A stretch of 43,129 bases of DNA from a virus. Under the pieces are notes generated by a model. The model was not told the origin of the DNA and did no database searches. It saw only the letters and a list, made by a program, of their open reading frames with translations. A program made the position numbers and the translations under genes. Shown piece by piece: positions 37,937 through 43,129 of the stretch. The stretch lies in the IMG/VR virus record IMGVR_UViG_3300042922_000231, positions 1 to 43,129 of that record; one strand, given 5' to 3'. The stretch's first letter is position 1. Each line of letters opens with the position of its first letter.

Positions 37937-38471
37937 AGGAACCACCAGACTCTATACGGCCGTCACTTCGTTGAGCAGATTCGGTCGATTCGGTGGCCTT
38001 CGGCAACAACAAATTCAAAACCTCACGCAACTCATCAGCAAATGTATTTTCATCATAATAGTCCGAACCTAAATTCCCCTTATCTAACCTGTGTAGCAAC
38101 GCTTCATGTGTCGTTTCTTCCGGTTCCCATTGTCCTTCTAAACCATAGCAAGAGCAGTGTGCTCCATTCACTTCGTATAGATTTCCGTCTCTTTCAAAAA
38201 GGACAAATGCTGAACCTTCATAGCATTCATATTCGTAGGATGCCAAGAGTATTGTTACCCCCTCAAGCACACTCTTTTCTATATCGAAATCATGTATCAT
38301 AGCTTCAAGTTCAGTTTTATCAGCATCTTCAGCATTTGAAGACCAGTCATTTAACCAGAATATTTTTATCGCCTTTCCCGTACCTTTACAATCTGGACAT
38401 TCAAAGGATTGTACGTCACCGAAGTTATCCACCGTTATTCCACCTTCACCGTTGCATGTTTTGCATTCCAT
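37929..38471 (-). CDS. DnaJ-type zinc finger plus conserved phage domain (180 aa)
   Basis: From the ATG at 38471 it begins MECKTCNGEGG and soon repeats CPDCKGTG, a two-repeat DnaJ-like zinc finger (1-35). Residues 75-150 (SYEYECYEGSAFVLFERDGN, NGAHCSCYGLEGQWEPEETT, HEALLHRL) form a domain found alone in many phages, with conserved CSCYGLEGQW. Fusion of the two is notable. The last 20 codons contain repeat copy C. A GTG at 38480 is an alternative start. Confidence 0.75.
   Translation of the reverse strand: MECKTCNGEGGITVDNFGDVQSFECPDCKGTGKAIKIFWLNDWSSNAEDADKTELEAMIHDFDIEKSVLEGVTILLASYEYECYEGSAFVLFERDGNLYEVNGAHCSCYGLEGQWEPEETTHEALLHRLDKGNLGSDYYDENTFADELREVLNLLLPKATESTESAQRSDGRIESGGSYE
37979..38004. 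repeat. Dispersed repeat, copy C (diverged, inside a gene)
   Basis: ATTCGGTC-GA-TCGGTGGC resembles copies A and B and is preceded by CACTTCGTTGAGC (37964-), which copy A also has as CACTTCGTTAAGC. Here it encodes the end of the 180-aa protein (KATESTESAQRSDG). Confidence 0.55.
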
Positions 38472-38476
38472 TCCCT

Positions 38477-38809
38477 TCACCCTCTCACACTTATTTCTAG
38501 CACCCGTTTGATCGTTGCTGAATCACATTGATAGGACAGCCCATCTTTCAGGCAATCAGGATCGTTTTCTATGTCTCCGTCCGGGATCACTTCGTAGATA
38601 TCTCCCCGCGGTATAACTGCTGCGTATATCCTTGCCCACTTCTTGTCTGTGGTGATGTATATCTTGTCGTCCCGTTGATCGCAGTCAGGATTGATCTCTT
38701 TGGAGTATTGCAGCAGTGTACTATTTCCTGTAATGCTGGGAGGAAGTATCTTGTCTCCCTTTTTCAATCCCCGGACACCGCCGTGGTAGAACCGCTTTGT
38801 ATCTCCCAT
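38477..38809 (-). CDS. Arr-like (rifampin-type) ADP-ribosyltransferase fold
   Basis: This 110-aa protein follows the small Arr family: RFYHGGVRGLKKGDKILPPS at the N-terminus (the NAD-binding H-G and the K-GD-I-P motif), DDKIYITTDKKWARIYAAV (the Y-T-----A helix), and GDIYEVIPDGDIENDPDCLK, SYQCDSATIKRVLEI at the end. Length and order agree with Arr-type enzymes. The family attaches ADP-ribose to rifampin or to proteins. In an early phage operon a host protein target seems more likely than an antibiotic. Key residues should be checked against an Arr structure. Confidence 0.7.
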   Translation of the reverse strand: MGDTKRFYHGGVRGLKKGDKILPPSITGNSTLLQYSKEINPDCDQRDDKIYITTDKKWARIYAAVIPRGDIYEVIPDGDIENDPDCLKDGLSYQCDSATIKRVLEISVRG

Positions 38810-38883
38810 ACTTCCCTCTCACCTTCTGTACGCCCCGTAGAGCGCTGATTATTGTTGACCCTAACTTGTGCCTGTCCTTGCGG

Positions 38884-39108
38884 TTATAACGTCTGTGTGG
38901 GGCTGCTGAGTGGCTTTAATGATTCATTTAGCGCTGTGACAAGTTCGCTTTTGTATCTCTTTGCACCTTTACCCGTGAGCGTCCACTTTCTCTTTCTCTT
39001 CCAGTTGTCTCTCCAGTCCTCAGTGATGCTATAAGTTGCTTCAACCTGGACCTTTTCGCCTGTGACGATAAACCACCGTTTTCCGACTTGGTTAATTTCG
39101 AACTCCAT
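38884..39108 (-). CDS. Small basic beta protein (74 aa)
   Basis: It reads MEFEINQVGKRWFIVTGEKV, then QVEATYSITEDWRDNWKRKR and a helical basic end. GGGAGGAAACAG precedes the ATG. The antiparallel strand start suggests a small fold; function unknown. Confidence 0.65.
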   Translation of the reverse strand: MEFEINQVGKRWFIVTGEKVQVEATYSITEDWRDNWKRKRKWTLTGKGAKRYKSELVTALNESLKPLSSPTQTL

Positions 39109-39125
39109 CCCTGTTTCCTCCCTTG

Positions 39126-39260
39126 TTATGCTGCCTCAGCCTGATCACGTTCCCATTCATCCACCACACTGGTGTCCATCCCGAAGGATTCTAGGCCCTT
39201 GCGCCACCATGCCGCGAAGTCTTTGTCGTATAGGTCGTAGTCGTCAATGGGTTTGTTCAT
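39126..39260 (-). CDS. Small acidic protein (44 aa)
   Basis: It reads MNKPIDDYDLYDKDFAAWWR, then KGLESFGMDTSVVDEWERDQ and AEAA. AAGGGG lies ahead, and its ATG overlaps the stop of the gene upstream (TGATG). Acidic and tryptophan-rich; such small acidic early proteins often bind host factors, but nothing specific can be said. Confidence 0.62.
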   Translation of the reverse strand: MNKPIDDYDLYDKDFAAWWRKGLESFGMDTSVVDEWERDQAEAA

Positions 39261-39409
39261 CAGATAACCCCTTGAATCATCAGTATTTCATCTAAAATCC
39301 ACATAACTTCATGTGCTATCTCTGATTTTCCGTTGCTACGATAAACTTCAGCTCTAGCAAGTAACATGTCTGCAAACTCTGATAATTTGTCATCCAAATC
39401 ATTGTTCAT
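39260..39409 (-). CDS. Small helical protein (49 aa)
   Basis: It reads MNNDLDDKLSEFADMLLARA, then EVYRSNGKSEIAHEVMWILD and EILMIQGVI. It lies just after the helicase loader and has GAGAGG ahead. Helical; function unknown. Confidence 0.6.
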   Translation of the reverse strand: MNNDLDDKLSEFADMLLARAEVYRSNGKSEIAHEVMWILDEILMIQGVI

Positions 39410-39429
39410 GTTCATCCATCCTCTCTTAT

Positions 39430-40350
39430 TTAAGCCGGCTCACTCTTGCTATGCGGTCTCCGGTCCGGTCCCAGCATTTCGATTAATTCAGCCTTACCGT
39501 TTATCCTGCTGCCGATCTTCCCGCCGTTCAGCGGCAGACGTTCACGTATTCGGCCTAATGCATAATTGCTAGTCATGATCGTTACCTTGTTGTTCTTCAT
39601 GCGCTCGTCAATGATGTTGTAGAGCATCCCTTCAGCCCAATCCTTGTACTGAGCGGTGAAAATATCGTCTATCATCAGGATAGGTACGTTGTAGTAGCGC
39701 TGAAGCACATCAATTTCAGATTCTTCACTGTCGCGGCTGTATGTGGCTTTGATCTCTCCGTACAGTTTTGACTCTGTGACGTAGATAGCCGGGATCTTCC
39801 GAAGTGAGAATGCATTCGCCATACACTGCATGAGGTACGTCTTGCCAGTCCCGTAGGCGTTTAGGATGGCTCCCTTTTCTCTCGACACCTCATTCACCCT
39901 GGCATCGTCACCGAAGATGTACAGCCATGTGCCTAGCTCCATGTGCTTCTTGATGTCCCTAACAAAGTCGATAGCCACTCCAAACTGGTCTCGGTTCAGA
40001 TTGTCAATCGTTGCAGCTTTGAAGGTGTATCCGCGCTCTTTTGGGTTGAAGCTCTCCGTTGCGTTGTATTTCAGGAACATTCGGTCCATGTGGCAACTAC
40101 AGTTTTCTACCACGGCTATTTGTACTGGAATCGGGTATCCTTCCGGCTGCTCATATCGGAATGAGTTGATCGTCCCGGTGTAGTCGCACTTTTCACATCC
40201 CTCATTCGAAATTGCTGGCGCGTCGCTGAACTTCCTCGGTGGTAAGTCCTGATTCTCGTCCAGGGCTTCCGATGAAGGTTTCAGCGCCTCGGCTCGCAGC
40301 CTTTCGACTCGCTTCAGAAACTCCTGCATAGCCGGTTTGATACTTTCCAC
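39430..40350 (-). CDS. DnaC/DnaI-type helicase loader (AAA+ ATPase)
   Basis: In this 306-aa protein the N-terminal half has a zinc-like set (C52, C55, C84, C86) as in DnaI. Residues 140-290 form the AAA+ core: Walker A AYGTGKT (165-171), Walker B ILMIDDIF (about 222-229), sensor TIMTSNYAL and an arginine finger region GSRI. About 14 extra residues (DDARVNEVSREKGA) sit between the first strand and Walker A, which is unusual. The start is GTG at 40350 after GGGAGG. It loads the host replicative helicase at the phage origin, working with the initiator encoded just upstream. Confidence 0.9.
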   Translation of the reverse strand: MESIKPAMQEFLKRVERLRAEALKPSSEALDENQDLPPRKFSDAPAISNEGCEKCDYTGTINSFRYEQPEGYPIPVQIAVVENCSCHMDRMFLKYNATESFNPKERGYTFKAATIDNLNRDQFGVAIDFVRDIKKHMELGTWLYIFGDDARVNEVSREKGAILNAYGTGKTYLMQCMANAFSLRKIPAIYVTESKLYGEIKATYSRDSEESEIDVLQRYYNVPILMIDDIFTAQYKDWAEGMLYNIIDERMKNNKVTIMTSNYALGRIRERLPLNGGKIGSRINGKAELIEMLGPDRRPHSKSEPA

Positions 40351-41080
40351 CGTTCCCGCCTCCCTTGACTAAAGTTAGCTTTCTCTCATCTTCCTCAACT
40401 CTACTGACAACCCAGTTTAAAATGGCCCGGTAATCGCTGGTGTATTTCTTTCCGGTTGAACCTTTGTAGTTATCCAAGGTTTCAATGATCCGGTTAAGCT
40501 TGTCCTGTTCGTGTGCTTCAAGCAGCTTGTCGTATTCTTCCTGAGTCATTGATACGAATTCAGCGAAATTAATTTTAGGTATAATATCTTTCTTATTTAC
40601 CTTTTTATCTTTGTTCACCTTATTACTACCTTTTTCTTTTGTGGTCACTTGCTGGTCACTTGCTGGTCGTTTGCTGGTCGTTTGCTGGACATTCTGCTGG
40701 TCGCCACCACATTCAAACCCTTGCGGCTCTAGGTCTTCATGCTGGTCGTTTTGCTGACGGTATTTGGCGTAGTTGTTGACCGAATATATACTAAACTTCG
40801 GCGCACGTTTTACCAGCGTTATCATTTCATCAGCGATTAATTTGTCCATCAGCGTCCGCAGTCGCCTTTCAGATATCCCTATACGATCGCTCCATTTGAT
40901 CCGACCGAATATGAATTCTCCGTAATTGATTTCTACTAACTGACCTTCGATTAACTCCGTTCCCGTTTCTCTGGAGTACCTCGCACGGTATAATATTTCG
41001 AACCATGTTTTGAAATACTCCGGGTCCTTGTAAATCCAATGGTTGACTATTCCCCGGTCAATCCCGATGTATCCAGCCAC
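40202..41080 (-). CDS. Replication initiator, DnaD-like winged helix
   Basis: In this 292-aa protein residues 10-110 form a winged-helix domain (IVNHWIYKDPEYFKTWFEIL, GEFIFGRIKWSDRIGISERR, LRTLMDKLIADEMI). A polar linker (115-170) is encoded by the iterons. Residues 175-240 are a DnaD_2-like helical domain (FVSMTQEEYDKLLEAHEQDK, YTSDYRAILNWVVSRVEEDE). The tail TEEVQRRASNFE resembles primosome-binding ends. It overlaps the loader gene by 149 bases in another frame, an unusually long overlap of two real genes. It should bind the iterons and bring the loader to the origin. Confidence 0.85.
   Translation of the reverse strand: MAGYIGIDRGIVNHWIYKDPEYFKTWFEILYRARYSRETGTELIEGQLVEINYGEFIFGRIKWSDRIGISERRLRTLMDKLIADEMITLVKRAPKFSIYSVNNYAKYRQQNDQHEDLEPQGFECGGDQQNVQQTTSKRPASDQQVTTKEKGSNKVNKDKKVNKKDIIPKINFAEFVSMTQEEYDKLLEAHEQDKLNRIIETLDNYKGSTGKKYTSDYRAILNWVVSRVEEDERKLTLVKGGGNGGKYQTGYAGVSEASRKAASRGAETFIGSPGRESGLTTEEVQRRASNFE
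40556..40642. other. AT-rich unwinding element next to the iterons
   Basis: About 85 bases with runs of A and T (such as TAATTTTAGGTATAATATC and CTTTTTATCTTTG) lie directly beside the tandem repeats inside the initiator gene. The combination of iterons and an adjacent AT-rich stretch is the layout of lambda-type origins. Confidence 0.6.
40643..40754. repeat. Origin iterons inside the initiator gene
   Basis: Four 11-bp units stand in tandem: GGTCACTTGCT at 40643 and 40654, GGTCGTTTGCT at 40665 and 40676. Degenerate units follow (40687-40698 and 40699-), and another copy is at 40743-40754 (GGTCGTTTTGCT). Since 11 is not a multiple of three, the repeat changes reading frame every unit, so it is kept for DNA binding rather than for protein. 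This marks the replication origin. Confidence 0.85.
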
Positions 41081-41091
41081 ATGATCACCGC

Positions 41092-41718
41092 CTAATCAAC
41101 TTGCTTAAGATCATCAACTGAATTTCCGATAAGCCAAATCTTTTCCCCTGTTTTTTCTCTCCTGTTTTCGGCATATTTATCGGCGACTTCATACCATGGA
41201 GTAGAACCTAACTCACGAGAAATTATCATTGATAGCCAGTAACGAAAATCCATTCCCTCTTTTTCTGACCTGCGCATTATTTCAGATTTTTGTTCCTCGG
41301 TAACGTTACAACTGACCCATGTTTTCTGAAGTTTTCTTTTAAATACTCTATTCTTTTTATGCGCTGACTTCTTGACATTTTCACCATTTGATATAGCTTG
41401 TAGGTTTGTTGACCTTCTATTGTCCAAAGTATCTTCATTGATGTGGTCAACGACTAGATCTTTAGGGAATCCCAACAAAAACCTGTGTAATGATACTTGC
41501 TTCTTAATTGTCTTATTCCTCGCATCGCTGTATTTCTCAATAGAACCATATACATAATATTGAGAATATTGATCATATCGCGTTGCCCTCAAAGATCCAT
41601 AAAACGCATCCATCTTAGGTAAATCTTCCGTATCAATAAGTGTTTCCAAGTAAGTTCCATCAGGACGTTTAATAAATATTGCAGTAGTTTCTCCACGAAT
41701 CTCGTATGAATTTTTCAC
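41092..41718 (-). CDS. HNH homing-type endonuclease with C-terminal RHH-like segment
   Basis: This 208-aa protein has an HNH_3 motif at about 90-135: KQVSLHRFLLGFPKDLVVDH, INEDTLDNRRSTNLQAISN. Histidines and asparagines are in the normal places. After KKSAHKKNR comes TWVSCNVTEEQKSEIMRRSE, KEGMDFRYWLSMIISREL, which resembles a ribbon-helix-helix and would give DNA specificity. The start is GTG at 41718. Free-standing HNH genes are mobile, and this one separates the replication initiator from an RHH regulator. Confidence 0.85.
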   Translation of the reverse strand: MKNSYEIRGETTAIFIKRPDGTYLETLIDTEDLPKMDAFYGSLRATRYDQYSQYYVYGSIEKYSDARNKTIKKQVSLHRFLLGFPKDLVVDHINEDTLDNRRSTNLQAISNGENVKKSAHKKNRVFKRKLQKTWVSCNVTEEQKSEIMRRSEKEGMDFRYWLSMIISRELGSTPWYEVADKYAENRREKTGEKIWLIGNSVDDLKQVD

Positions 41719-41721
41719 ATC

Positions 41722-41877
41722 CTACACCGCCTTACTATCTTCAGTGAGCTGTTTGATGATCGCGTTCATGATCCAATCATGCTTTGTAAGTCCTGTAGCA
41801 GCAGCGTCAGACTTGATCTTGCGGTTTACTTCGTCCGGGATGCGCATTTGAAATGTGTTGACTGTCGCCGTTTTCAT
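41722..41877 (-). CDS. Arc-like ribbon-helix-helix regulator (51 aa)
   Basis: The ATG at 41877 (MKTATVNTFQMRIPDEVNRK) follows AAGGAGTTGAGCAAC. A beta strand (TFQMRIP) and two helices (DEVNRKIKSDAAATG, LTKHDWIMNAIIKQL) form an RHH/Arc fold that binds DNA as a dimer. It is divergent from a second RHH gene at 42007, with shared control DNA between them. Confidence 0.78.
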   Translation of the reverse strand: MKTATVNTFQMRIPDEVNRKIKSDAAATGLTKHDWIMNAIIKQLTEDSKAV

Positions 41878-42006
41878 GTTGCTCAACTCCTTCGTTACAT
41901 TTGTTATATTTACTATATCATATACTATCATACTTGTGTATATATTATTTGATCTTTGTAGAAAAAATATTATCTAGTGTGATACTATCCAATTGAGGTG
42001 ATATCA
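41878..42006. promoter_or_regulatory. Divergent control region between two RHH genes
   Basis: A very AT-rich 129-bp gap holds the repeat ATACTATC at 41922-41929 and 41982-41989, with related ACTATATCA at 41912-41920. Candidate -10 boxes point both ways. One repeat is close to each start, so each RHH protein could control both genes. Confidence 0.5.
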
Positions 42007-42153
42007 ATGAAACAGTTCAATAAGATCAGAACGGCCATAACCCTCGACCCTGAGGTTCATGAATATGTGAAGAAAATTGCCGAGAAGGAAGACCGTTCGA
42101 TCAGCCAGCAAATCAATAAGATCATTAAAGATTCGATGAAGAAGGAAGACTAA
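42007..42153 (+). CDS. Ribbon-helix-helix regulator on the plus strand (48 aa)
   Basis: It reads MKQFNKIRTAITLDPEVHEY, VKKIAEKEDRSISQQINKII, KDSMKKED. The strand TAITLDPEV and the helix DRSISQQINKIIKD are a clear CopG/Arc RHH. GAGGTGATATCA precedes the ATG. It is the only rightward gene within the early operon and ends inside the stop of a leftward gene, so its transcript is opposed to early transcription. It may be a second control point for replication genes. Confidence 0.8.
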   Translation: MKQFNKIRTAITLDPEVHEYVKKIAEKEDRSISQQINKIIKDSMKKED

Positions 42154-42344
42154 GCGCTCTTCAACTGCTGAAGCATCCCCTCTAACTCTTCGATCCGGCG
42201 CTGGGCAAACTCAATCATATGCTCGTTATGGTGTATGCCGCCGAAGTCTCCGTATTTGATTGCATCCGGCATATCATTGGCGTATACTTCGGCGGCGCTT
42301 TCCCACATTTTAATTTGCGACTGGATCTCTTCCTCGCGTGTCAT
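42150..42344 (-). CDS. Small coiled-coil protein (64 aa)
   Basis: The ATG at 42344 (MTREEEIQSQIKMWESAAEV) has AAAGGGGCGAG ahead; the longer reading to 42431 has no site. The end (IEFAQRRIEELEGMLQQLKS) is a short coiled coil. Its stop overlaps the stop of the plus-strand RHH gene. Function unknown. Confidence 0.65.
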   Translation of the reverse strand: MTREEEIQSQIKMWESAAEVYANDMPDAIKYGDFGGIHHNEHMIEFAQRRIEELEGMLQQLKSA

Positions 42345-42559
42345 GCGCTCGCCCCTTTCTGCTTCCTCCGCGCCCGGACCTCTTTGTCCAGCACTACAGC
42401 GATGCCTAGTAACTGCTTGCCTGTCTTGCATTTGGTGTTACAGTGCTTTTGCAGCCGGTTGTACGATGGGTTCGCCCACTTTTTATCTGTGCGCTTTGGG
42501 CATATTTTGCACACCGCCAGCAGCTCGTCCATCTGTTTGATTGCTTCTTTGCGGCTCAT
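42341..42559 (-). CDS. Zinc-finger domain protein (72 aa)
   Basis: The protein reads MSRKEAIKQMDELLAVCKIC, PKRTDKKWANPSYNRLQKHC, NTKCKTGKQLLGIAVVLDKE, with CxxC and HCNTKC supplying metal ligands. A helix with KEAIKQMDELL, CK-CPKR and then C---C--GKQLL is a known small Bacillota zinc-finger family. It overlaps both neighbours by 4 bases. Role unknown. Confidence 0.75.
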   Translation of the reverse strand: MSRKEAIKQMDELLAVCKICPKRTDKKWANPSYNRLQKHCNTKCKTGKQLLGIAVVLDKEVRARRKQKGASA

Positions 42560-42927
42560 GGGAGTAGCTCCGGGTTTTCGTAGATATTGCCGATGACATC
42601 TCCCTGATCAAGGACGAATAAATGCATGTTATCGTCTTCTGTCGCTCTCTTGCTTGGGTGTTTGAGATAAAACATTGCATATTCTGCATCCCATTCCACA
42701 GTGTAATTAAGTCCGTGGAATTGCCATACATCCTTATGGAACACCTCTCGGCCGTTCTTGTCTTGAAGGCCAGTGTATTGCCCGACTGTTTCTGGATCGA
42801 CAGTGTACCGTTCTGCTTCTCCGTTAATGACGGTTACTATCCATGTATTTCCTTCGTGCTGCCAAAGGTCTCCGTACGCCCACTCACCGTTGTCCTTGCG
42901 CTTGCCACGGAACTTAATCTCTCTCAT
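42556..42927 (-). CDS. YopX-family phage protein (123 aa)
   Basis: The YopX signature is clear: MREIKFRGKRKDNGEWAYGD at the start, DPETVGQYTGLQDKNGREVF in the middle, and GDVIGNIYENPELL at the end. The family is widespread in Gram-positive phages and named after SPbeta YopX; its function is unknown. It overlaps the gene upstream by ATGA. Confidence 0.92.
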   Translation of the reverse strand: MREIKFRGKRKDNGEWAYGDLWQHEGNTWIVTVINGEAERYTVDPETVGQYTGLQDKNGREVFHKDVWQFHGLNYTVEWDAEYAMFYLKHPSKRATEDDNMHLFVLDQGDVIGNIYENPELLP

Positions 42928-43129
42928 CCCTTATTCGCCTCACTTATCATTTTATGGAGTACTTCCGTCTGCTCGTTGTCCAGGCTGTACAGCACACGAA
43001 GCTCAGCGCCTGTCATTGATCGTTTCGCCAATCGTTCGCAGTCTAATGTCAGTTCGATAAAGAATGCGTCCTTGGCCTCTTGTAGCTCGTCTGAGAGGAT
43101 TCCGGAGAGTCGGCGCTTGAAGATGAGAA
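42924..43129 (-). CDS. Small phage protein, 3' part (gene crosses the cut)
   Basis: This is the rest of the 74-aa protein that starts at base 146. The C-terminus reads LRVLYSLDNEQTEVLHKMIS and ends EANKG, with stop TGA overlapping the YopX start. The bases from 43003 on duplicate 1-127. Confidence 0.8.
   Translation of the reverse strand, partial: LIFKRRLSGILSDELQEAKDAFFIELTLDCERLAKRSMTGAELRVLYSLDNEQTEVLHKMISEANKG
43003..43129. repeat. Right copy of the 127-bp assembly overlap
   Basis: Identical to bases 1-127; remove one copy to obtain the circular genome of 43,002 bp. Confidence 0.95.

Noticed and set aside
40643-40754. CRISPR-like array
   Set aside because: The repeats are 11 bp, contiguous without spacers, and inside a replication gene, so they are iterons.
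1-43129. Direct terminal repeat of 127 bp as a real virion end
   Set aside because: The length equals a common assembly k-mer and a gene runs straight through the join, so it is the overlap of a circular or circularly permuted assembly.

Overview
The window is a complete temperate phage genome cut open at an arbitrary point. Bases 1-127 are repeated exactly at 43003-43129, so one genome unit is 43,002 bp. A 127-base overlap is what an assembler leaves when it closes a circle with k=127, and one gene (74 aa) runs across the cut. The host is probably a Paenibacillus-like Bacillota. Nearly every gene has a GGAGG-type ribosome site, and GTG and TTG starts are common. Two proteins carry the copper-amine-oxidase N-terminal stalk domain that Paenibacillus secreted proteins often use. 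LytTR, YopX, ERF, a holin-like toxin and a PBSX-type terminase also fit. The virion genes (P22-type portal, adaptor and tail hub, a beta-helix tailspike, one giant internal protein, no tape measure or major tail protein) point to a short-tailed, podovirus-like particle. That is unusual for a temperate phage of this host group.

Layout. (1) 4.1-7.4 kb is the lysogeny switch: a repressor (+) divergent from a Cro-like gene and an antirepressor (-), a tiny convergent gene, a stand-alone LytTR regulator, a tyrosine integrase (+) and an AT-rich, repeat-bearing attP-type region. (2) Leftward from the switch, 4.4 kb down to 1 and then across the cut from 43.0 to 31.3 kb, is one long early operon on the minus strand. 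It holds an excisionase-like HTH protein, ERF recombinase, HNH nuclease, YopX, two divergent ribbon-helix-helix regulators, a replication initiator with iterons inside its gene, a DnaC-type loader, many small zinc and coiled-coil proteins, an Arr-like ADP-ribosyltransferase, RusA and an ArpU-like late regulator. (3) 31.3-30.6 kb is a control region with a probable structured non-coding RNA of about 350 nt, a terminator and a candidate late promoter. (4) 30.6-17.0 kb (-) is packaging, head and tail: terS, terL, portal, scaffold, decoration protein, capsid, tailspike, adaptor, hub, fibre and a secreted stalk-domain protein. (5) 17.0-16.5 kb is a hairpin-dense strip with a type I toxin gene and its antisense RNA. 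(6) 16.5-7.4 kb (-) carries a Q/N-rich virion protein, a lytic transglycosylase, the 1598-aa internal protein, amidase, holin and a secreted trypsin-like protease, ending at a strong terminator.

Most notable points. The transglycosylase has no ribosome site of its own. It lies in the -1 frame of the preceding virion gene, immediately after an AAAGGGG slippery heptamer and a perfect 14-bp inverted repeat capped by a UUCG loop, so it is probably made as a frameshifted C-terminal extension. The 30,955-31,312 strip has an extended -10 promoter, dense helices and a terminator but no credible gene, and may be a new phage RNA. The lysis cassette ends in an exported serine protease. All functional calls come from reading the sequence alone; no database search was run.
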